The position numbers and the translations under genes were made by a program. DNA of 10,449 nt from Gammaproteobacteria bacterium (GTDB lineage Bacteria > Pseudomonadota > Gammaproteobacteria > JABABF01): NCBI GenBank assembly GCA_014238345.1, contig JABABF010000062.1, forward strand, positions 1 to 10,449, written 5' to 3'. The notes beneath the pieces are model-generated. The model made no database searches, was not told the DNA's origin, and worked only from the letters and a program-made list of their open reading frames with translations. This document shows positions 4,496-10,449 of the stretch, piece by piece (within the stretch, counting starts at the first letter, position 1; every line of letters starts with the position of its first letter).

Positions 4496-7426
4496 CTCAA
4501 AACCTTCCAACGCCGCTGTCCCCGCTGGAGTGATCACCGCGGTGCTGGCTTGCTCTGCTCTCAGATACTGCTCGGCTACCCGGCGCAAGTCCTCTAGGTT
4601 GGTGTCCAGCACCCGCTGGCGGCGGCGGTTCCAGAGCTCATCATCAACACCGTGCAGGTTGCGTCGGTAGTGCCCCATGGCCTCGCCAGCTGGTGAGCCG
4701 GGCTTGTCCAGCTTGGATATCACACAGAGGATGGCCTCCTCCAACAGTCGTGGCTCGTGGTGCTCGCTGAGCAGCCAAGCCACGGCGGCATCGAAGTCGT
4801 CTAAGGTTTCCTGTAGTCGCGGGTCGCGGTAGGAAAAGCAGTGGAAGGCGGCGATGCCGCTGTTCTGCCCGGCTCCAGCACCGTAGGCTCCGCCGCGCTC
4901 GCGCACAGCTGTGTGCAGATAGTGATTGCGTAGAAACTCGCCGAGTACGCTGAGTGCTACCGTGTCGGGGTGATTGTAGGGCACTGTCGGCCATGCGCGG
5001 GCACAGAAATGTACTTCGGATTGCATGTGCCACTGCTGATGGGTGGCCGTGCGTAATGGCGCTAAGTGTAGGGGAGCCGCTGCTTCTACAGCTCCTGTTT
5101 GGCGATGCTGTTCGGCCAGCGTGACCAGCAGCTCGCGCGAGCGCGTGAGCTCCGCTTCCTCGGCCACCAGTAGCCATTCTGGGGGAGCTGCGCTGAGGCG
5201 ACTGTGCAGAGTGGCCAGCTGGGTGCCGAGCGTTGCTCCCCGACTCTTGTCTTCGCGCAGTTCTCGTGCTAGCCGCCGCAGGTTTTCTAGCCCCTCTAGG
5301 CCGCTGTTGCGATGTTGGTGTGCGGCCAGCGGACTCATCCCGCTACAGGCGGCAGTGATGGCAAGGCGATGACCACTGCTGATGGCACCCTCTTCGGCGC
5401 TGGCGCAGAAGTGTGCTACCAACTCGGTCAAGTGTTCAATTTCATCGAAGCGTGCCCCGCGGTAGTAGCGCCACAGCAATTCTGCGGCAGCCTCGCCGTT
5501 GCGTAACAACGCTTTGCTACCCAGCGACAGATAGCCGCAGATGCGCTGCTCGTCATCAATTGCCGCGCCGAGTACGACTGATGCCTTGACCCCGCCGCTG
5601 ACAGCGCTCTGTCGCTGTTGCAGGCTGAGATAATCATCGTCGCCAGCGCCGAGTTCGGGCAGGCAACCACTGTACAGCCCTAGCAATTGGCGCTCTTCTG
5701 CATCCAATGCCGGTAGCGGTGTGAGTAGTTGCTGGTAGACCAAGCCGTTGGTCGGGGCGGCGTACTGGCACAGCGGTAGGTTGCCGATGCGCCCAGCTAT
5801 CGGCACTGGGTGCTCGACCACTGTCGGCACATCATCCAAGCATACCCGCGGCAGTAGTTCGGGGTCGTCTTGCTTCTGCTGGCGCTCGGCGAGGGCGGCG
5901 GCGCTCGCCACCAGCTCGGCGCTCTGCGCATCGCTCAGCTGCGAGCGGACGTGCTCAAGTGCCTCGCGCTCACGCCTATCGCGCTGCTCGGCCAGCGTGC
6001 TGTCAGGGCATAGCGATAGCCGCACCCGGTGCGGGTTGTCCAGCAACAGCTCGCGCACCAGCTGGCCGATGAACTGTGGTGACTGGAGCGCCTGGCGCAG
6101 CTGCGAGAGCGTGGGCTCTGGGTCGAGGGCTGCGGGGGCGCTGCCACCGTGCAACATTGGCGATAGGCAGCTCAGCAACAGTTGCAGGCCGTAGGGGAAG
6201 CCATCGCCGGTGATTTCGCGCTGCTCCAACTCCAGTTGGTGTAGTACGGCCTCAATGCGCTCGGTGGGCACCCCCGTTTTGGCAATGTCGCGCAGGCTTT
6301 CCAACACCAGCATCTCCACCGCCTCTGCCTGGTCGCTAGCGCAGCCCTCCAGACCACAGATGAAGCTCATTTCGCGTGGCTGTTCGTCGAGCCCGCAGAG
6401 CGCAGAGGGCGAGCGTCCCAGCGGACTGTGCTCTAGGGCGCGTTGCAGTGGTGCGGCACTGTCCCCCAATAGGATTCCGCTGACCAGCTGGGCGCGTAGC
6501 CGCTGTTCAGGGTTGCTACTGAGCCCGAGTAACCAAGCGATGACAATGTGTGTGCGGTCTTGCTCTTCATGTTGCTCCTCCGCCCGTAGCGCATAAGACT
6601 GTGTAGCGCACACCGGTTTGCGCAGGCGGCGCTCGGCGGGCACTCGGATTGATTGCTCTGGCGCTGTCGTGAATTCGCTTAGCACGCGGTCGGTTATGCA
6701 CCGCTGCACATCGGTAGCGGGCAGCGAGCCACAGCTCATGAAGATGGCGTGGCCGGGGTGATAGTGGCTACGGTGGAAGGCCACCAGCGCCTCGTGGCTG
6801 AGCTGGGGGATATCCGCTGGATCACCGCCGCTGTTGTGGTGGTAGGTGGTGGTTGGGTACAGCTGGCGGCACAGCGCCTGCCACAGCTGTGCTGTCACTG
6901 GACTCATGGCTCCCTTCATCTCGTTGTAGACCACGCCGCGCCGCACTAGTGGTGTTTTGGGGTCATCTGGGGACTCAAACTCCAGACGGTGTCCCTCTTG
7001 GGCAAAATCCAGCGGGTCGAGTCGGGGGAAGAACACAGCATCCAGATAGACATCCAGCAAGTTATAGAAATCTTTGTGGTTCTGGCTGGCGAAGGGGTAG
7101 GCGGTCCAGTCGCTACTGGTCAGTGCATTCATAAAGGTGCTGAGCGAGCGCCGTAGCATCATGAAGAAGGGGTCGCGCACGGGATAGCGGCGGCTACCGC
7201 AGAGCGAGGTATGCTCCAGCACATGGGCGACACCCGTGGAATCGGTGGGCACTGTGGGTAGGGCGACCAAGAAGACCTGCTCTTTGCTGTTGTTGGCCAG
7301 ATGCAGGTGGCGGGCACCGACGGTTGGGTGTCGGTAGAGTGAGACCTCTAGCTGGAGGCTATCAATGACCTGTTGCTCTTGTAGCTCAAAGTCGGGGACG
7401 GCGGTGGAGCGGGATGGCTGGGGCAT
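4475..7426 (-). CDS. M16C (presequence protease / PreP-like) zinc metallopeptidase, 983 aa
   Basis: Large two-half insulinase-superfamily peptidase. The inverted zinc motif HVLEH is at 68-72 (ligands H68 and H72, catalytic base E71). The third ligand is most likely E169 in VVYNEMKG, 97 residues after H72, a spacing like PreP. Between them are the family blocks LCGSRRYPVRDPF (75-87), STFMNALT (96-103) and KDFYNLLDVYLDAVF (118-132). In the C-terminal half LHTAVRERGGAYG carries the R842/Y848 pair that contacts substrate in this family. Length matches M16C proteins (about 970-1000 aa). No signal peptide is visible, so it is probably cytosolic; the family degrades short unfolded peptides inside a closed chamber. 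It starts 41 nt after mnmC on the same strand and is probably co-transcribed. No good Shine-Dalgarno is seen before ATG 7426, but there is no other Met before the conserved N-terminal segment. Confidence 0.93.
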   Translation of the reverse strand: MPQPSRSTAVPDFELQEQQVIDSLQLEVSLYRHPTVGARHLHLANNSKEQVFLVALPTVPTDSTGVAHVLEHTSLCGSRRYPVRDPFFMMLRRSLSTFMNALTSSDWTAYPFASQNHKDFYNLLDVYLDAVFFPRLDPLDFAQEGHRLEFESPDDPKTPLVRRGVVYNEMKGAMSPVTAQLWQALCRQLYPTTTYHHNSGGDPADIPQLSHEALVAFHRSHYHPGHAIFMSCGSLPATDVQRCITDRVLSEFTTAPEQSIRVPAERRLRKPVCATQSYALRAEEQHEEQDRTHIVIAWLLGLSSNPEQRLRAQLVSGILLGDSAAPLQRALEHSPLGRSPSALCGLDEQPREMSFICGLEGCASDQAEAVEMLVLESLRDIAKTGVPTERIEAVLHQLELEQREITGDGFPYGLQLLLSCLSPMLHGGSAPAALDPEPTLSQLRQALQSPQFIGQLVRELLLDNPHRVRLSLCPDSTLAEQRDRREREALEHVRSQLSDAQSAELVASAAALAERQQKQDDPELLPRVCLDDVPTVVEHPVPIAGRIGNLPLCQYAAPTNGLVYQQLLTPLPALDAEERQLLGLYSGCLPELGAGDDDYLSLQQRQSAVSGGVKASVVLGAAIDDEQRICGYLSLGSKALLRNGEAAAELLWRYYRGARFDEIEHLTELVAHFCASAEEGAISSGHRLAITAACSGMSPLAAHQHRNSGLEGLENLRRLARELREDKSRGATLGTQLATLHSRLSAAPPEWLLVAEEAELTRSRELLVTLAEQHRQTGAVEAAAPLHLAPLRTATHQQWHMQSEVHFCARAWPTVPYNHPDTVALSVLGEFLRNHYLHTAVRERGGAYGAGAGQNSGIAAFHCFSYRDPRLQETLDDFDAAVAWLLSEHHEPRLLEEAILCVISKLDKPGSPAGEAMGHYRRNLHGVDDELWNRRRQRVLDTNLEDLRRVAEQYLRAEQASTAVITPAGTAALEGFELRELVF

Positions 7427-7467
7427 GGTATCGATTGATGATTGCGAATAATAATGAGGTGGTGTGC

Positions 7468-9336
7468 TTATTGTAGGGGCGCATCAAAGCGCCCCGGTGC
7501 CAGTGTGCGCAATAGTTCTCCCGCTAGTGGTGGTGGCTCGTTGAGGATGCGGCAACTCAGCAACTCAGCGCACAGCGGTGCCTGTGCTACGCCAGCGCTA
7601 CCATGTCCCAAGTTCACATACAACCCCGCTTGGCCGCGCACAGCCCCGACCAGCGGCAGGTGATCGGGGCTGGTGTAGCGGAAGCCGACACTGCCGGTGC
7701 AGTCGGCTGCCAGTGGCAGTTCCGCTGCCAGTGCTGGAACGGCATCGCTGAGCTGAGCTAAGTTGAGTTGATGATCGGCCTCGTGTGCGTTTGAACTCTG
7801 ATCGTCGCGTCCATAAGTCGCTCCCAACTGCTGATGTCCGTCCTGTGGCGGCAACAGATAGCCGCGGTGGCACAGCACAGTGCGTAAAGCGGCGCTACTG
7901 CGGGTGGCGGCGATGCCACTACTTTGTCCACGCAGTGCTCGTAGTGGCAGTGGCGGTGCGGGTGAGAGACCGGTGCCTGTGGCCAGCACGGCGCACTGAG
8001 CCTTGGCCAGTGCCACTCCCTGTGCTGTTGCGGCGCACCACAGTCGCCCAGCGCGGTGCAGATGCACTTCTTCCCCGAAGAGGCAGTGGATAGAGGGATG
8101 ATCGAGTAGCGCACTGCAGGCTCTTGCTGGCACCAGCCAGCCGCCGCCTGGATAGAACAGCCCGCCGTGATTTAGCGTGATGCCAGCGAGCTGCGATGCC
8201 TGTGTGGCATCCACTGCTCTGAGCAGTTCCGGACATTCGGCGTAGCGCTCGGTCAGCTGGTGGCAGCGCCGCTCTAAGGCTGGATCTGAGGCGAGTTGCA
8301 ACAGACCAGGGAACCCACCATTGCGGTGAATAAGTGTCCTGTTGAGGCTTAACAGCGGCGGGTAGAGGCGCAATGCGTGCAGATAGGCGGCCAGTGCGAA
8401 GCGAGCCTGTGGTGTCCAACTGGCGCTAAAGCGCGGGTAGATGACTGTGGCGGGTTGTCCGGAAGCACCACAGGCTGGTTCCTCGCCCCGCTCCAGCACG
8501 GTAACGCTGAGCCCGCGATCGGCTAGTTGGCGGGCACTGGCCGCACCGACGATGCCTGCCCCGACGACCAGTGCCGAGTTCGGTCGGCTCTGCGGTGGCC
8601 GCCGCCCGCCACTGGCCAAGCGTCCCCGTAGCGATTCGGATTTACTCCCGTAGCCAGCTACACAACGTACCGCAAAACCGTGTTTGCGCAGCTGCCGTCG
8701 CACCCCGCCAGCCGCGCTATAGGTGGCGTAGCTGGCGCGTTTGCGGCTGTGGCGGCGCAGTTGGTGGCACAGCGCCGAGGACCAGGCATCGGCATTGCAT
8801 ACGGGGGCAAAGCCATCCAAGAACCAGGCATCTATGCCCGGTCCGACCGGATGCTGGGCGAAGGCGGCTGTGGCATCGTCGATCAACAAGCTCAGCTGCA
8901 CCCGCCCATCGTCTAGCGCTAGGCGGTGGCTACCGGGCAGTGGCGGGGGCCACACGGCGAGCAAGGCTTTGGCCTGTGCGCTCAGCTGCGGCCAGACGGC
9001 CACCGCCCGAGCCAGTTGATGGCAGTGCATCGGGTAGCGCTCGGCAGCGAGGTAGTGCAGGCGGGCATCTGGTGGTGCACAGCGCTGCCATAGCGCCCAG
9101 GCGGACAGGAAGTTGCGTCCAGCGCCGAAGCCGATCTCGCCGATGCTAAACAGCGCACCCTTGCCCAGTCGCCGCCAGCGTCGCTCCAGATCATTGCCAG
9201 CCAAGAAGTTGTGCTCACTCTCGCCCAGTGCTCCGGCTGCTGAGCTGTAGCGGTCGCGGTGTCGTCTACAGTATGCCGAGCCGTCAGGCAACCAGTCGAT
9301 AGTGGCGAATTGCGGCGTTTGGGTGTGCTGCTTCAT
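7468..9336 (-). CDS. mnmC: Bifunctional tRNA (mnm5s2U) biosynthesis protein MnmC
   Basis: Makes the last two steps of 5-methylaminomethyl-2-thiouridine at the wobble base of certain tRNAs. The C-terminal FAD domain removes the carboxymethyl group from cmnm5 and the N-terminal domain methylates nm5 with SAM. The methyltransferase part (about 1-245) shows the SAM loop EIGFGAGRNFL (67-77), DAWFLDGFAP (169-178) and SAAGGVRR (207-214). The oxidoreductase part starts with a dinucleotide-binding GAGIVG (259-264), acidic E282 at the end of the second strand and GASGQP (290-295), and closes with a LYVNLGHGSAGV segment near the C-terminus. At 622 aa it is slightly shorter than the roughly 660-aa E. coli protein, with no domain missing. 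Its ATG overlaps the stop of the upstream hydratase gene by 4 bp (ATGA) and has no evident ribosome binding site of its own, so translational coupling is likely. Confidence 0.95.
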   Translation of the reverse strand: MKQHTQTPQFATIDWLPDGSAYCRRHRDRYSSAAGALGESEHNFLAGNDLERRWRRLGKGALFSIGEIGFGAGRNFLSAWALWQRCAPPDARLHYLAAERYPMHCHQLARAVAVWPQLSAQAKALLAVWPPPLPGSHRLALDDGRVQLSLLIDDATAAFAQHPVGPGIDAWFLDGFAPVCNADAWSSALCHQLRRHSRKRASYATYSAAGGVRRQLRKHGFAVRCVAGYGSKSESLRGRLASGGRRPPQSRPNSALVVGAGIVGAASARQLADRGLSVTVLERGEEPACGASGQPATVIYPRFSASWTPQARFALAAYLHALRLYPPLLSLNRTLIHRNGGFPGLLQLASDPALERRCHQLTERYAECPELLRAVDATQASQLAGITLNHGGLFYPGGGWLVPARACSALLDHPSIHCLFGEEVHLHRAGRLWCAATAQGVALAKAQCAVLATGTGLSPAPPLPLRALRGQSSGIAATRSSAALRTVLCHRGYLLPPQDGHQQLGATYGRDDQSSNAHEADHQLNLAQLSDAVPALAAELPLAADCTGSVGFRYTSPDHLPLVGAVRGQAGLYVNLGHGSAGVAQAPLCAELLSCRILNEPPPLAGELLRTLAPGRFDAPLQ

Positions 9337-9806
9337 CCATTGAGATCGGGAAGTGGTGGACAGGGCAACTCACCGCCCCGCTCTGGAGCAATGGCAGTTG
9401 CCTCGCCTCGTACTACGGTGCGAGCGTCTTGATTGCTCGCCTGACAGCTGAGTCGGACAATGCGATTCTTATCGCGTTTTTCCAGCACCTCCAGCTGCAC
9501 AGTGATAGTGTCCCCGACGAAGACTGGAGCCTTAAACTCCAGCGTCTGTTTTAAGTAGATACTCCCCGGTCCGGGTAGTTCCATAGCCAGAGCGGCGGAA
9601 ATCACCCCAGCGGTCCACATGCCGTGTGCAATGCGTTGGCCAAAAGGGGTGGTTGAGGCGTACTGTGCATCCAGATGCAGGGGGTTGCGGTCGCCGGACA
9701 CGGCGGCAAATAGCAGTAGATCGCGCTCTTCCAAGCGGCGTGTGTAAGAGGCTTGTTGGCCGATACTTAACTCGTCGTAGCCAAAATGGCGCACCATATT
9801 GTTCAT
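9333..9806 (-). CDS. MaoC-like (R)-specific enoyl-CoA hydratase, PhaJ-type (157 aa)
   Basis: Single hot-dog domain protein of the MaoC/PhaJ family, which hydrates trans-2-enoyl-CoA to (R)-3-hydroxyacyl-CoA and so links beta-oxidation to polyhydroxyalkanoate or other acyl pathways. The catalytic signature SGDRNPLHLD gives D39 and H44, five apart as in PhaJ (D31/H36). RIAHGM follows at 58-63, and S70 sits nine residues after H61, equivalent to PhaJ S62. LPGPGSIYLKQTLEFKAPVFVGD (78-99) is the typical central strand region. ATG 9806 is chosen over the longer option at 9845 because AGGAAA lies just upstream and the extra 13 residues match nothing in the family. It is the first gene of the run leading to mnmC and the M16C peptidase, and is divergent from a fadD-like gene. 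Substrate chain length cannot be told. Confidence 0.9.
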   Translation of the reverse strand: MNNMVRHFGYDELSIGQQASYTRRLEERDLLLFAAVSGDRNPLHLDAQYASTTPFGQRIAHGMWTAGVISAALAMELPGPGSIYLKQTLEFKAPVFVGDTITVQLEVLEKRDKNRIVRLSCQASNQDARTVVRGEATAIAPERGGELPCPPLPDLNG

Positions 9807-9884
9807 AGCGGTTTCCTGTTCTCGCTCGTAGATTGTTATCATCATATACGGGTATCAGCTGGCAAGATTTTAATCTGAAGTGCA
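9807..9884. promoter_or_regulatory. Divergent intergenic region between hydratase and fadD-like gene
   Basis: This 78-nt interval must hold the 5' ends of both transcription units unless fadD is expressed from further away. On the minus strand AGGAAA (9817-9812) is the hydratase ribosome binding site, and an AT-rich stretch (about 9833-9848) contains a TATGAT reading, but I find no convincing -35 partner. On the plus strand the Shine-Dalgarno before ATG 9885 is poor (GAAG). I looked for FadR-like and PsrA-like palindromes and saw none. Confidence 0.35.
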
Positions 9885-10449
9885 ATGAGCGCAACGACAC
9901 GAGCATCAATATTGGATCCCGTCGCATTATTTGAGCGTGAGGCGCTCAAGCGCGGCGATGCCATCGCACTGACACAGCCCGGTGGGGACTATTCCTACCG
10001 TCAGTTGCATGTCTGGTCGGCATCCTTCGGACGCTGGTTGATTGAACAGACCGATTTAGAGCCTGGTGATCGGGTGGCCATTCAATTGCCGACGCTGGCA
10101 CAGTACTTCATCGCTCTGTTTGGTGCGTTGCGTGCTGGGTTGGTGGTGGTCAACGCCAACCCGCTCTACACCGAGCGTGAACTGGTTTTTCAACTGCGTG
10201 ATTCTGGTGCCATCGGACTGATCTCACTGGCGGGTAGCCGTGCTGCTGCCGCTGCCGCAGACGAGCGCAAGCTGCGTCACTCTAATATTGTGCAGACCGC
10301 CCCGGCCGACCTGTGTCCATGGCCGTTGCGGGTGGTCGGCAATTTGGGCTGGCGGTGGCGCACCCACGCCGGGCGGTTGCCGCGCGGCGCCCGTTCCTTG
10401 CGGCGCATTTTGAACCATTACAAAGGGCATGAGCCGCAACCTTTAGCAG
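9885..10449 (+). CDS. fadD: Long-chain acyl-CoA synthetase (FadD-like, AMP-binding family), 3' end missing
   Basis: The frame is open from ATG 9885 to the window edge (188 codons) with no internal stop or frameshift. It matches the N-terminal part of FadD: FEREALKRGDAIAL (16-29), GDRVAIQLPTLAQYFIALFG (61-80), LRAGLVVVNANPLYTEREL (82-100) and QLRDSGA (103-109). FadD activates fatty acids to acyl-CoA through an acyl-adenylate at the inner membrane. The P-loop and AMP-binding motifs lie beyond the window, so catalytic integrity is unchecked. After about residue 115 the sequence is Ala/Arg-rich and diverges from the E. coli protein, as is usual in this linker. The gene is divergent from the PhaJ-like hydratase, a setting consistent with fatty-acid uptake and oxidation. 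The symbol is by similarity; other fatty-acid CoA ligases share these motifs. Confidence 0.87.
   Translation, partial: MSATTRASILDPVALFEREALKRGDAIALTQPGGDYSYRQLHVWSASFGRWLIEQTDLEPGDRVAIQLPTLAQYFIALFGALRAGLVVVNANPLYTERELVFQLRDSGAIGLISLAGSRAAAAAADERKLRHSNIVQTAPADLCPWPLRVVGNLGWRWRTHAGRLPRGARSLRRILNHYKGHEPQPLA

Noticed and set aside
8571..9149. 192-codon plus-strand open frame inside mnmC, and several similar ones inside the M16C gene.
   Set aside because: High-GC antisense shadows: Arg/Ala/Ser-rich translations with no motifs, while the minus-strand frames encode clear enzymes.

Overview
The window looks like the chromosome of a GC-rich gammaproteobacterium. The fused MnmC protein (two-domain tRNA modification enzyme) is characteristic of proteobacteria and especially gammaproteobacteria. 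The FadD start, the PhaJ-like hydratase and the SCP-x/lipid-transfer thiolase fit a bacterium with active fatty-acid or steroid-type acyl-CoA metabolism. I cannot name a genus, and no RNA gene, CRISPR array, transposase or integrase was seen.

Layout from left to right. (1) Bases 1-869: the 3' part of a thiolase-fold lipid-transfer protein, + strand. (2) Bases 870-1063: an intergenic stretch with inverted repeats and a weak promoter candidate. (3) Bases 1064-3801: two tandem paralogous genes for secreted proteins of 457 and 447 aa. Their central part looks like the aerolysin / ETX-MTX2 beta-pore-forming fold. Sampled lines here have about 45-52% GC, against about 60-73% in the neighbours. (4) Bases 3886-4425: a small lipoprotein with an Asp-rich C-terminus, same strand. 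(5) Converging from the right, a minus-strand run of phaJ-like hydratase (9333-9806), mnmC (7468-9336, 4-bp overlap) and a large M16C zinc peptidase (4475-7426, 41-bp gap). (6) From 9885 rightwards: the 5' part of a fadD-like acyl-CoA synthetase, divergent from the hydratase.

The accessory point of interest is the toxin-like tandem pair plus lipoprotein. The two paralogs align without gaps for their first 300 residues. They are about 80% identical in the presumed pore-forming core (residues 101-210) but only about 35% identical in the next 75 residues. They share exactly two mature-protein cysteines, an Arg/Gly-rich linker and a nearly invariant C-terminal tail. This suggests a duplicated, diversifying secreted effector whose partner or target-recognition part is changing. 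The rest of the window is ordinary metabolism and tRNA modification. The lipid genes (thiolase, hydratase, acyl-CoA synthetase) frame the accessory insert and the peptidase/mnmC block.
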